DNA from: Nitriliruptoraceae bacterium
GTDB taxonomy: Bacteria > Actinomycetota > Nitriliruptoria > Nitriliruptorales > Nitriliruptoraceae
Reading direction: 5' to 3'
NCBI GenBank assembly: GCA_007120465.1
Contig: SKNO01000166.1
Location: 1-35,262 of the forward strand
Length of the DNA stretch: 35,262 nt
A model generated the notes under the pieces. It was not told the DNA's origin and ran no database searches. It worked only from the letters and a program-made list of their open reading frames with translations. Positions 9,001-17,218 of this stretch are shown piece after piece. Every line of letters begins with the position of its first letter. The first letter of the stretch is position 1. The position numbers and the translations under genes are program-made.

Positions 9001-9288
9001 TCACCTCCCCGGACCGGCAGGCGACAGCTCCGCGCCGCAGGCGGTGCAGGTCTCGTCGGTGGGTGCCCGCGGGGCGGAGCACGCCGGGCACAGCCGTGCG
9101 GCCATCGCCTCCCGGCGGCGGGCGATCAGCACCTCGAGGTCGTCCCCGTCCGCCACCTCATCGGACGGTGCGACGTCCCCATCGGGGCCGACGTCGGCGT
9201 CGTCCCGGGACGTCCGATCCACCAGCGGCCGCACGATCATCACGACGACCACGAGGGCGAGCGCGAAGGCGGCCAGCACGATCAGCAT
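9001..9288 (-). CDS. Membrane-anchored zinc-ribbon protein, CcmI-like
   Basis: This 95-residue protein has an N-terminal membrane helix (MLIVLAAFALALVVVVMIVR) followed by PLVDR, an acidic linker, a short helix (DLEVLIARRREAMAA) and a C-terminal zinc ribbon with CPAC and CTAC pairs. The helix-plus-linker arrangement resembles the N-terminus of CcmI, the apocytochrome chaperone subunit, but the large periplasmic TPR part is missing. The ATG overlaps the stop of ccmF (ATGA), and the next gene begins four bases after its stop. The function is not established; a structural or heme-handling role beside CcmF is inference. Confidence 0.72.
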   Translation of the reverse strand: MLIVLAAFALALVVVVMIVRPLVDRTSRDDADVGPDGDVAPSDEVADGDDLEVLIARRREAMAARLCPACSAPRAPTDETCTACGAELSPAGPGR

Positions 9289-11312
9289 CAGCGCACCTCC
9301 CCCTCGCCCGCCCCGACGACCACCCTGTCGTCCTCCGGAGGCGCGTCGTGCTCCGCCGTCCGGCGCGACGGAACGTCGACGGGACGCAGGGCGAACACGC
9401 CTCCGAGCAGGATGAGGGCACCGCCGAGCCACAGCCACAGCATCCCGGGGTGGAGCAGGACCTGGAACCCGGCGGTCCCCGCCTCGACGTCGACGTCCCC
9501 GAGGATCACGTACACGTCCCCGCGGACCAGCGAGCGCACCCCCACCTGGGTCCGCGGCTGGTCCTGGTTGACGCCGAGGTAGCGTTCGGTCGTGAGCGAG
9601 CCGAGCGACCGGCCCCCGGCGGCGGCCACATCCAGCGTCGCGGTGATCGCCATCCGCGTCGGACCCACCTCGGGTTCCAGCGCGGCGAAGGTCAGGTCGT
9701 AGGACCCGACGGTGACCTCCTCGTCGACGCTGAGACTGACCCGCTCGTCGCTGCGGTAGGTCACGTCGAGCGCGATCCCGACGATCAGCAGGACCACCCC
9801 GAGGTGGGCGACCGCGCCCCCGTACCGGCGGGGGGTGCGCGCGAACAGCCGCCCGACGGCGCCGAGGTGGTCGCGGAGGCGACGGTGCGGGTGCGCGTGC
9901 ACGCCGCGGTGGAACTCCCCCGCGATGGCCGCGAGCGCGAAGGCGGACAGCGACAGCACCACGATCGTCGCCGGGCTGCGGCCACCGTCGACCACCGCCG
10001 CGATCGCGCCGGCGAGCAGCCCGACCGCGACCGGCACGTCGAGCCGGCGCCGGACCCCCCTGGCGGTCGCCCGGCGCCACGCGACGGCGGGCCCCAGCCC
10101 CAGCAGCACCAGCAGTGCCACGGCGACGGGCAGCGTGACGCGGTCGAAGAAGGGGGCGCCGACGGTGGCCTCCCGGCCCTGCACCACCGAGGTCACCACC
10201 GGGAAGAGCGTGCCCCACAGGATCGCCAGGCCGTAGGCGACCAACAGGCCGCCTGCGAGCGCCAGCAGCATCTCGCGCGACCAGGGGGCCAGCGGCGCTC
10301 CCGGACCTCGCAGGCGCGGCAGCCGCCAGGTGATCAGCACCGTCGGGACGATCACCGCGGCACCGATCGCCACCAGCAGGTACATCGCCGCGGGCGACTC
10401 CGCGAAGGCGTGCACGGACGACGCCACCCCGGAGCGGACCAGGAAGGTCCCGAACAGCGTGAGCGCGAAGGTGGCCGTCACCAGCGCGAGGTTCGCGACC
10501 CGCAGCGATCCGCGCCGTTCCTGCACCGCCGCGGTGTGCAGGAAGGCGGTGGCGGTCAGCCACGGCAGCAGGCTGACGTTCTCCACCGGGTCCCAGGCCC
10601 AGTACCCACCCCACCCGAGCTCGGTGTAGGCCCACCGGGCGCCGAGCACGATCCCGACCCACAGCAGCGCCCACGACAGCAGCATCCAGACGCGGGCGAC
10701 CCGCAGCCACGGGCCGTCGAGGTTGCCGGTCACCAGCGCCGCGACCGCGAAGGCGAAGGGGACCGTGAACCCGACGTAGCCGAGGAAGGTCGCCGGCGGG
10801 TGGTACAGCATCCCCCAGTTGTGCAGCATCGGGTTCAGGCCGGCGCCCTCCTGGGGCACGAAGGGCAGGCGGGCGAAGGGGTTGCTCGTGAAGGCGGTCA
10901 GGGCGACGAACACCACGAGGACCAGCGCCAGCACCAGCGTCACGATCGGCATCAGGTCGCGGTGCCGGTCACGGAAGCACCACCCGACCAGGCTGCCGGC
11001 GCCCGCCAACAGCCACGCCCAGAGCAGCAGCGAGCCCGCCTGACCGGCCCAGAACGCCGCGACCGTGTACGCCGTCGGCAGGAAGCTGTCGGAGTACTCG
11101 GCGACGTAGCGGACGGAGAAGTCGCGGGTGAGGAACAGGACCACCAGCACCGCCGACGCGACGGTCAGTGACACGAACGACGCCCGCAGCCCCGCCTCGG
11201 CGCTGCGGACCAGCGCCGGACGCCGCCAGCGGTGGCCCACGAACGACGCACCCACCGACCACGTCGCGGCGGCCAGCGCCAGCAGGACGGCGAAGGTGCC
11301 GAGCTCCGGCAT
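9288..11312 (-). CDS. ccmF: Heme lyase CcmF/NrfE family
   Basis: CcmF is the polytopic membrane subunit that attaches heme to apocytochrome c on the outer face of the membrane. The roughly 674-residue protein contains the WWD-type heme-handling motif WGGYWAWDPVENVSLLPW at about residues 235-251, the flanking His segment (LHNWGMLYHPP), and at least a dozen hydrophobic helices. The large C-terminal extracytoplasmic domain runs to the last helix near 'MLWLWLGGALILLGGVFAL'. An ATG at 11310-11312 overlaps the ccmD stop as TGATG; a GTG three bases earlier is the alternative start. The neighbour is nrfA, whose active-site heme is CXXCK, so this protein could also act as NrfE. Confidence 0.93.
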   Translation of the reverse strand: MPELGTFAVLLALAAATWSVGASFVGHRWRRPALVRSAEAGLRASFVSLTVASAVLVVLFLTRDFSVRYVAEYSDSFLPTAYTVAAFWAGQAGSLLLWAWLLAGAGSLVGWCFRDRHRDLMPIVTLVLALVLVVFVALTAFTSNPFARLPFVPQEGAGLNPMLHNWGMLYHPPATFLGYVGFTVPFAFAVAALVTGNLDGPWLRVARVWMLLSWALLWVGIVLGARWAYTELGWGGYWAWDPVENVSLLPWLTATAFLHTAAVQERRGSLRVANLALVTATFALTLFGTFLVRSGVASSVHAFAESPAAMYLLVAIGAAVIVPTVLITWRLPRLRGPGAPLAPWSREMLLALAGGLLVAYGLAILWGTLFPVVTSVVQGREATVGAPFFDRVTLPVAVALLVLLGLGPAVAWRRATARGVRRRLDVPVAVGLLAGAIAAVVDGGRSPATIVVLSLSAFALAAIAGEFHRGVHAHPHRRLRDHLGAVGRLFARTPRRYGGAVAHLGVVLLIVGIALDVTYRSDERVSLSVDEEVTVGSYDLTFAALEPEVGPTRMAITATLDVAAAGGRSLGSLTTERYLGVNQDQPRTQVGVRSLVRGDVYVILGDVDVEAGTAGFQVLLHPGMLWLWLGGALILLGGVFALRPVDVPSRRTAEHDAPPEDDRVVVGAGEGEVR

Positions 11313-11428
11313 CACCGGGCCTCCTTGCGGCGCAGCCGCCGCCGTGCGACGAGCAGGACGGCGAGGTAGCTGCCGTACAGCAGCCCGGCACCGACGTAGG
11401 CGGAGATCACGTAGGTCCAGCCGCTCAT
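11312..11428 (-). CDS. ccmD: CcmD-like small membrane protein
   Basis: This 38-residue protein (MSGWTYVISAYVGAGLLYGS, then a short Arg-rich tail RRRLRRKEAR) has one membrane helix. Small size, the aromatic-Val-x-x-Ala-Tyr segment and the cytoplasmic basic tail match CcmD, which helps release heme-loaded CcmE from the CcmABC complex. Its ATG overlaps the ccmC stop by four bases and its stop overlaps the ccmF start. A longer upstream reading exists but runs into ccmC and adds an unlikely Gly/Arg-rich segment. Confidence 0.85.
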   Translation of the reverse strand: MSGWTYVISAYVGAGLLYGSYLAVLLVARRRLRRKEAR

Positions 11429-12159
11429 GAGGTCATCGCCTCCCGGGCCTCCAGGGCGTCCCGCCGGGCGGCGAGATCGACCCGCAGCCACAGCAACAGC
11501 AGCCACAGCAGCGTGAACGCGACGATCCCGACGAGCAGCACCGCGAGCATCTCACCCGGCAGCTGCGGTCCGTCGGGGTTGGCGACGACCGGTCCCGGGT
11601 GCAGCGACCGCCACAGGCGCACCGACACGTACACCAGCGGCACGTTGAGGAAGGCGACCACGCCGAGCACCGCGGCGTAGCGCGCCCGACGGTCCGGCTC
11701 GACCACGTAGCTGCGCAGGGCGAGGTAGGTGACGTACATCAGCCAGAGCACGAAGTAGCTGGTCAAGCGGGGTTCCCAGCTCCAGAACACCCCCCACATC
11801 GGGCGGGCCCACAGCATCCCCGTCAGGATCACGACGGTGGTGAAGACCACCCCGACCTCGGCCGACGAGGCGGCCACCCGGTCCCACCGACGCGACCGCG
11901 TCATCAGCACGCCGATGCTCGCCACGAACACCACCAGGAAGGCGAGCATCCCCACCCACGCCGACGGCACGTGGAGGTAGAAGATGCGCTGGACGGGACC
12001 CTGGAGCCGGTCCTGCGGCGCGTGGACGAGGGCGCCGTAGAGCAGCAGCGTCAGCGTGACGGCGGTCGTGACCGCCAGCCAGCGCAGCCCGGTGCGACGG
12101 GCGGTGCGGGGCGCCGCGTCCGGGTCCTTCCGCGGAGGAGCGGTCGGGGTGTGGGTCAT
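11425..12159 (-). CDS. ccmC: Heme exporter/transfer protein CcmC
   Basis: CcmC presents heme to CcmE at the membrane surface. The 244-residue protein has six hydrophobic helices. The WWD-like segment GVFWSWEPRLTS lies at about 123-134, where many CcmC proteins have a W-W-x-W-D-x-R-L-T form; here the Asp position reads Glu. The two axial-ligand His candidates are H63 (YLHVPSAW) and H187 (SLHPGP). It begins five bases after ccmB and overlaps ccmD. The N-terminal 20 residues are Pro/Arg-rich and cytoplasmic. Confidence 0.93.
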   Translation of the reverse strand: MTHTPTAPPRKDPDAAPRTARRTGLRWLAVTTAVTLTLLLYGALVHAPQDRLQGPVQRIFYLHVPSAWVGMLAFLVVFVASIGVLMTRSRRWDRVAASSAEVGVVFTTVVILTGMLWARPMWGVFWSWEPRLTSYFVLWLMYVTYLALRSYVVEPDRRARYAAVLGVVAFLNVPLVYVSVRLWRSLHPGPVVANPDGPQLPGEMLAVLLVGIVAFTLLWLLLLWLRVDLAARRDALEAREAMTS

Positions 12160-12164
12160 CGGGA

Positions 12165-12842
12165 TCACTCCTCGACGAGGTGGCGGTAGGTCGCCAGGCC
12201 GAGCAGCAGGAACAGGGCCGCACCCGCCACCAGCACCAACAGCCACGAGGTGGCCGCGACCGGCGTGCCTCCCGCGAGCGCGACCTCGGTCGCCTTCACG
12301 GCGGCGATCATCACCGGGATCGCGAAGGGGACAACCAGCACCGGCAGGATCACCTCGCGGGTGCGGGTGTGCACCGCCATCGTGGAGAACAGCGTCGCCA
12401 GCGCGACGAGCGCGAGCGTGGCGAGAGCGACGGTCAGGGCGAGCAGCCCGATGCCCCGCCCCGGCTCGAGCTGCAGCAGGACGACCGCGATCGGCAGGAT
12501 CAGCACCTGCACGGCGACGACGAAGGCGAGGTTCGACAACACCTTGCCGAGGAAGATGCTCTCCCGTGGGACCGGGCTGGTCACCAGCCCGTCGATGCAG
12601 GCGTCCTCGTACTCCATGGCGACGGCGCGCCCGACCCCGAGCAGGATCGAGAACAGGAACGCCATCCACAGCACCCCCGCCGCGACGGCATCACGGTGGA
12701 CGCCTGTGGTCGGCAGGGAGAAGCTCGTCACCACGACGATCAGCAGGGCGAACAGGCCGATCGCCGTGAGCACGTCGCGGGTCCGCAGCTCGATGCGCAG
12801 ATCCTTCGCGGCGATGCGGGTGGCGGCCCGCCAGGTGCTCAT
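12165..12842 (-). CDS. ccmB: Heme exporter permease CcmB
   Basis: The 225-residue integral membrane protein begins MSTWRAATRIAAKDLRIELR, the usual CcmB opening with a cytoplasmic helix before six hydrophobic segments. 'ACIDGLVTSPVPRESIFLGK' matches the conserved loop of the family. It pairs with the ATPase CcmA, whose gene overlaps it by four bases (ATGA). Together they form the ABC-type part of CcmABCD, which releases holo-CcmE. Confidence 0.93.
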   Translation of the reverse strand: MSTWRAATRIAAKDLRIELRTRDVLTAIGLFALLIVVVTSFSLPTTGVHRDAVAAGVLWMAFLFSILLGVGRAVAMEYEDACIDGLVTSPVPRESIFLGKVLSNLAFVVAVQVLILPIAVVLLQLEPGRGIGLLALTVALATLALVALATLFSTMAVHTRTREVILPVLVVPFAIPVMIAAVKATEVALAGGTPVAATSWLLVLVAGAALFLLLGLATYRHLVEE

Positions 12843-13606
12843 CGCGCCACCTCCTGCCGGTCGTCGGCGGACACCCGGGCGGGCAGGCGCCGGGGGGGCC
12901 GACCGCGCTGCGCGTCGCGCACCAGCGCCGCCACCACCTCGATGTCCTCCGCCGGTTCGTCGGCCACCAGGTGGCCCTCGGCCAGCACCACGACCCGCTC
13001 GGCGAGTACCGCCTGGCCCGCCTCGTGCGCCGTCAGCACGATCGTGTGGCCCCGCCGGTGCAGCGCGGCGAGGTGGGCGGTGAGGCGCTCCGCGGACGCG
13101 AGGTCGAGCCCCGTGTAGGGCTCATCGAGCAGGACGATCGCCGGGTCGTGGAGCAGTGCCCGGGCGAGCGCTGCCCGCTGCCGGTTGCCCCGGGAGAGCA
13201 GCCGTGCCGGTCGGTCGAGCGCCTGCGTGACCTCGAACCTCGCCGCCACCTCCGTCACCACCTCCGTGGGCAGACCGTGCAGCGAGGCGTGGAAGGCGAG
13301 GTTCTCCCGCACGGTCAGGTCCCCGTAGAGCAGGCTGTCGTGGCCGACGTACCCGAGCAGGGCACGCAGCCCGGGTCCGGCCCGTCGCCGGTCGATCCCC
13401 GCGATGCGGACCATGCCCGTCGTCGGCGCCGCCAGGCCGGCGATCACCCGCAGGAGGGTGGTCTTCCCCGCCCCGTTGCCCCCCATCACCGCCACGGACG
13501 TGCCCGCCGGGATCGTCAGATCGATGCCCGCCAGGGCCCGGACCGGACCGAAGCTGCGCGCCACCCCGACGAGCTCGACGTCGGGGCCGCGGCCGGGGCG
13601 GCTCAC
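12839..13606 (-). CDS. ccmA: Heme export ATP-binding protein CcmA
   Basis: The 255-residue ABC ATPase has a Walker A (GGNGAGKTT) at about 42-50. The signature region is SRGNRQRAALARAL, with LSRGN in place of the usual LSGGQ, as is common in CcmA. Walker B is AIVLLDEPYTGLD, and a switch His follows (TIVLTAHE). The start is a GTG at 13604-13606 that overlaps the ccmE stop (GTGA). A much longer upstream extension in the same frame runs antiparallel to nothing useful and is ccmE in another frame. Confidence 0.92.
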   Translation of the reverse strand: MSRPGRGPDVELVGVARSFGPVRALAGIDLTIPAGTSVAVMGGNGAGKTTLLRVIAGLAAPTTGMVRIAGIDRRRAGPGLRALLGYVGHDSLLYGDLTVRENLAFHASLHGLPTEVVTEVAARFEVTQALDRPARLLSRGNRQRAALARALLHDPAIVLLDEPYTGLDLASAERLTAHLAALHRRGHTIVLTAHEAGQAVLAERVVVLAEGHLVADEPAEDIEVVAALVRDAQRGRPPRRLPARVSADDRQEVAR

Positions 13607-14088
13607 GGTTCCTCCCACTCCGCCTCGAAGCGCGAGGCGCACCGGGTGAGGACGGTGTCCGCCGCGAACGACCCGTCGGCGGCGAACCGGCCCTCGGCCA
13701 CCGCCTCCGCACCGTCGGCGAGGGAGTCGGGGGGCCAGCCGCCGAAGCGCACGGGGATCGTCGTGGTCCCGTCGGTCACCGCGAAGCGCAGCTCGCCGGT
13801 CTCCGCGTCCCGGTGGATGCTGCCGTCGGCGACGTGGCCGGCCAGCCGGAACACCTGGTCGGGCGCGGCGTCGACCGCCTCGGTCGGCGTGAGGTAGTAC
13901 ACGACCGACCCACGGAACGCGTCGACGGCCACCCAGCCGATCGCGGCCAGCACGACCAGGCCGAGCAGGATCAGGGGGGCGCGGGGCGTCCGGCGTTCGA
14001 GGGGGAGCCGACCGGTCCGTCCACGGTCCGGTGCGCCGGCCCCACCGTCGGGGCCCAGGACGGCGTCCCGCTGGCGGTCCGCGTTCAT
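13603..14088 (-). CDS. ccmE: Heme chaperone CcmE, Cys-type variant
   Basis: CcmE binds heme covalently and carries it from CcmABCD to CcmF. The 161-residue protein has a cytoplasmic Arg/Pro-rich N-terminus and one membrane anchor at about 38-57. The OB-fold follows: SVVYYLTPTEA, then FRLAGHVADGSI, FAVTDGTTTIPV and AVAEGRF. Where the usual form reads HDExY, this one reads C150-A-S-R-F154. The heme-attaching His is therefore replaced by Cys, as in the CXXXY class, and the Tyr is replaced by Phe. An ATG at 14086-14088 with GGAG six bases upstream is preferred over a GTG twelve bases earlier. It is the first gene of the operon. Confidence 0.9.
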   Translation of the reverse strand: MNADRQRDAVLGPDGGAGAPDRGRTGRLPLERRTPRAPLILLGLVVLAAIGWVAVDAFRGSVVYYLTPTEAVDAAPDQVFRLAGHVADGSIHRDAETGELRFAVTDGTTTIPVRFGGWPPDSLADGAEAVAEGRFAADGSFAADTVLTRCASRFEAEWEEP

Positions 14089-14278
14089 CGCCGACTCCAC
14101 GGGTCCGCATGGTCCGGGTTCGTCCCCATGGTGCGCCCGAGGGGGTGCGCGGGTTAGGGCCAGGGGACGTGCCGTGGACGGGTACTTCGGCCGTGTCGGG
14201 CTCCGTGCCCGGCGGTGACCGTGGTGGTACGAGGCCCGTCCTCGCCTGCCGTCCCCATCCTGCTACAGGTCGCCGGCC

Positions 14279-14857
14279 GTGGATCCCACCCCCTCCCCGA
14301 CGCTCCCGGACACACCGGAGGACCGTTCACGGACCGTCGGGGTGATCGTGGCTGCGGCGGTCATCGTCGTCACCGTCCTGCTGGGGGCGATCCTCGTCGC
14401 CGCCCAACGGCCGGGCGATGGGCTCCCGCCGGACCCGATCGGGGCACCGGCGCCCGGCTTCGAGCTGCCGACCCTCGATGGCGGCGCCCTCGCGCTCGAG
14501 GAGCTGCGGGGGCAGCCGGTCGTGCTGACCTTCTGGGCATCGTGGTGCACCACCTGCAAGGACGACGTGCCGACGCTGCAGCGCGTGGTCGCGGACTGGG
14601 GCCCACGGGGGGTCCAGGTGGTGGGGGTCGTGATCGAGGACAGCCTGCGCGCCGCGACCCTGGCCGCCGAGGAGGCCCGTCTGCGCTACCCCAGCGTGTA
14701 CGACGGCGCGGACGAGGTCCGGACCGCCTACGGGGTCCGTGGCACCCCGGAGACGTTCCTGCTGGACGGCGACGGACGCGTCGCGGCGCGATGGATCGGG
14801 CCGCTGCCGGCCCATGAGCTCGAGCTCAAGCTGGCGGCGCTGGATCCGGTGCCCTGA
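14279..14857 (+). CDS. TlpA/ResA/CcmG-type membrane-anchored thioredoxin
   Basis: The 192-residue protein starts at GTG and has a membrane anchor at about 19-42. A thioredoxin fold of the AhpC-TSA/Redoxin type follows, opening 'IGAPAPGFELPTLDGGALALEELRGQPVVLTFWASWC'. The active site is WCTTCK (Cys90, Cys93), and the cis-Pro segment is RGTPETFLL. Proteins of this class keep apocytochrome CXXCH cysteines reduced before heme attachment. It is divergent from ccmE and upstream of nrfHA, and no ccmH is found, so it is the likely thiol-handling factor of this module. Confidence 0.9.
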   Translation: MDPTPSPTLPDTPEDRSRTVGVIVAAAVIVVTVLLGAILVAAQRPGDGLPPDPIGAPAPGFELPTLDGGALALEELRGQPVVLTFWASWCTTCKDDVPTLQRVVADWGPRGVQVVGVVIEDSLRAATLAAEEARLRYPSVYDGADEVRTAYGVRGTPETFLLDGDGRVAARWIGPLPAHELELKLAALDPVP

Positions 14858-15080
14858 CCCGGTCGCGGCTAGCGCCGAAGGAGGGATCCGCGAGGGGCGA
14901 AGGACCCTGGCGGGCCGGGGACCGCGCCGTAGCTTCGGAGGTGTGGATGGTTGACGAGCCGTTCCTCCCTGTGCCCGGACCGGTGCGGCGCACCGGAGCC
15001 GGCGACGACGGGAGGCACGGCCGCCCCACCGATCGTGGTGACGTCCGCCGCAGACGCCTCCACGTAAGGAGTGACCGACG

Positions 15081-15593
15081 ATGCGTGGTCGGCTCCGGCT
15101 GCCTCGGTCGCCCCGGGGGCGCCTGACGCTGTTCACGTTGGGGGGTGTCGTCCTCGGCATCGTCCTGACCGCGACCGCCATCACCGTGATCGAGTCGACG
15201 GACTCCCCGGAGTTCTGCTCCGGGTGCCACATCATGGACTCCGCGTTCGGTTCCTTCTCGACCTCGAACCACGCCACGCTGGACTGCAACGACTGCCACG
15301 CCCCGTCCGAGAGCTTCTTCGTCAAGATGACCTTCAAGGCCCGGGCGGGCATGGGGCACATGTACATGAACACCATCGGGCGCGGCGACATCCCCGACGT
15401 GCTCCACGCCACCTCGGAGTCCTCCGAGGTGGTCGTCAGCAACTGCATCCGGTGCCACGCACCGAGCCTGGCGGAGGTGAGCCACGACGCCAAGGAACGG
15501 TGTGCCGACTGTCACCGGTCGGTCCCCCACGGCCGCGGCATGTTCCGACCCGATGACTGGCACGAACCCCTGAACATCGATGCGGCGCGGTGA
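15081..15593 (+). CDS. nrfH: NrfH-type tetraheme cytochrome c (NapC/NirT family)
   Basis: NrfH takes electrons from menaquinol and passes them to NrfA. The 170-residue protein has an N-terminal membrane anchor (about 15-37) and four CXXCH motifs: CSGCH (46-50), CNDCH (69-73), CIRCH (122-126) and CADCH (141-145). The Met after the first motif (CHIMD) matches the unusual distal-side arrangement of NrfH heme 1. A TAAGGAG ribosome-binding site lies about ten bases upstream of the ATG. The next gene, nrfA, begins 32 bases after the stop. Confidence 0.93.
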   Translation: MRGRLRLPRSPRGRLTLFTLGGVVLGIVLTATAITVIESTDSPEFCSGCHIMDSAFGSFSTSNHATLDCNDCHAPSESFFVKMTFKARAGMGHMYMNTIGRGDIPDVLHATSESSEVVVSNCIRCHAPSLAEVSHDAKERCADCHRSVPHGRGMFRPDDWHEPLNIDAAR

Positions 15594-15625
15594 CGCCGTC
15601 CATGCCCTGCAGGAGGTGAGCGAGC

Positions 15626-17065
15626 GTGATCCGGAGCCGTGGCAGCGTGATCACGACCGGCCTGCTCGTCGTCGTCGGCGTGCTGTTCGTCGCCGCCGCC
15701 TGCACGTCGGAGCCGATCGCGGTGGACGTACCTCGGGACACGGGGCTCCCCGCGGACACCTTCCTGACGAGCGCGTTCGCCGAGGAGTTCCCGATCCACT
15801 TCGAGAGCTACCTCGGCAACATGGAGCGCGGTGGGGAGTACGCCTCCAAGCTGACCGTCGACGTCGAACCCAACCTGCCGATGCTGTGGTCGAACCTGGC
15901 CTTCTCGGTGTCGTACAACATGCCGCGGGGACACACCTTCGCGCTCGCGGACGTGCTGGCGACCCCGCGGATCGGGGACGCGTCGATCGGGTCGTGCATG
16001 ACCTGCAAGTCGACGGCCGTCCCGGCGCTGCTGGCCGAGTTCGGTGACGACTACTGGTCCGCGAGCTTCCTCGGGGAGATCGCTCCACGCACCCGCGAGC
16101 TGATCGAGGGCGGGGAGATGGACGAGCTCGGTGAGTACGGCCACGCCGGCGTGGGGTGCGCCGACTGCCACGACCCGCAGACGATGGAGCTGCGGATCAC
16201 CCGCCCGTCGCTGACCAACGCGCTCGAGCGCCAGGGCGTCGACCTCCTCGAGGCCAGCCGGAACGACATGCGCTCGTACGTGTGTGCGCAGTGCCACGTC
16301 GAGTACTACTTCTACCCAGAGACGCGCAAGGTGACCTTCCCGTGGGACCGAGGGCTGCGTGCCGAGGACATGTGGGAGTACAAGGAGGAGGTCGCCCGGG
16401 AGCGTGGGTTCGAGGCGGACTGGATCCACGGCATCTCCGGTGCGCCGATGCTCAAGGCGCAGCACCCGGAGTACGAGCTGTGGAGCTACGGCGCGCACGG
16501 CACCGCGGGCGTGTCGTGCGCCGACTGCCACATGCCCTACCAACGGATCGACGGCCGCAAGGTCACCACCCACGTGTGGGGGTCGCCGCTGGAGACCGTC
16601 GAGCAGTCGTGCCGCACCTGCCACGCCGACCAGTCCGCGACCGACCTGACCGAGCGGGTCCGCGGCATCCAGGAGCGCCACCTGAGCGCGATGCACGAGG
16701 TGCAGGACCTGTCGGTCGATGCGCACTACTACATCAACCGGATGATCACCGCCGGCGCCGACCCGGCCGTGATCGACGAGGCTCGTGAGCTCGTCCGCAA
16801 GGGCCAGTGGTTCTGGGACATCATCGCGGCGGAGAACTCCGACGGGTTCCACAACCCGCACGGCGCGATGGACGCGATGCGGATGTCCTCGGACGCGTCC
16901 AACGCCGCGATCCGGATCGCCACGGCGGAGCTCGTCCGCCTGGGCGTCGACCTCGACGAGCTGCGCGACCAGATCGACCGCACCAAGCAGGAGGTCTACG
17001 ACGAGCCCGACCCGCTGCGCAAGCACGAGCTCGTCACCAACGACTTCTTCCCCTTCCAGGGCTGA
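15626..17065 (+). CDS. nrfA: Ammonia-forming cytochrome c nitrite reductase NrfA
   Basis: NrfA reduces nitrite to ammonium with six electrons outside the cytoplasmic membrane. The 479-residue protein has a signal/anchor segment ending near VAAAC. It carries five heme sites: CMTCK (124-128, the Lys-ligated catalytic heme), CADCH (178-182), CAQCH (220-224), CADCH (298-302) and CRTCH (329-333). Catalytic candidates are R101 (MPRGHTF), Y227/Y228 (CHVEYYF) and H280 in KAQHPE. The Lys-x-Gln-His arrangement is that of the calcium-containing enzymes. The GTG start has AGGAGGT at 15611-15617. An uncleaved or lipid-modified N-terminus is possible but the lipobox is weak. Confidence 0.95.
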   Translation: MIRSRGSVITTGLLVVVGVLFVAAACTSEPIAVDVPRDTGLPADTFLTSAFAEEFPIHFESYLGNMERGGEYASKLTVDVEPNLPMLWSNLAFSVSYNMPRGHTFALADVLATPRIGDASIGSCMTCKSTAVPALLAEFGDDYWSASFLGEIAPRTRELIEGGEMDELGEYGHAGVGCADCHDPQTMELRITRPSLTNALERQGVDLLEASRNDMRSYVCAQCHVEYYFYPETRKVTFPWDRGLRAEDMWEYKEEVARERGFEADWIHGISGAPMLKAQHPEYELWSYGAHGTAGVSCADCHMPYQRIDGRKVTTHVWGSPLETVEQSCRTCHADQSATDLTERVRGIQERHLSAMHEVQDLSVDAHYYINRMITAGADPAVIDEARELVRKGQWFWDIIAAENSDGFHNPHGAMDAMRMSSDASNAAIRIATAELVRLGVDLDELRDQIDRTKQEVYDEPDPLRKHELVTNDFFPFQG

Positions 17066-17146
17066 GCCAGGTCCGCGCGGCTCCCCGCACGGCGCGGGGG
17101 TACGCGCCGGGGTGTCGGCCGCGCACCGGGGCGCCCGCTCGCCCCC

Positions 17147-17192
17147 GTTCGTGTGGGTTCCGCTGCATCTATGCAGCGGAACCCACACGAAC
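17147..17192. repeat. 21-bp-stem hairpin repeat, copy 2
   Basis: This is the same element as 7597-7642, with the same TCTA loop and the same downstream CGCCGCGTG. The only arm difference is one base pair: CGGTGCA/TGCACCG in copy 1 reads CGCTGCA/TGCAGCG here. Both strands changed, so pairing is kept. It lies 81 bases after the nrfA stop, a similar distance to copy 1 from its upstream gene. Confidence 0.9.
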
Positions 17193-17218
17193 CGCCGCGT
17201 GCCCCGGCTCACGCCGTC

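Noticed and set aside
7419-11171. A 1250-residue plus-strand open frame
   Set aside because: It is antisense to the accessory membrane protein, zinc-ribbon gene and ccmF, with His/Arg/Gln-rich low-complexity translation.
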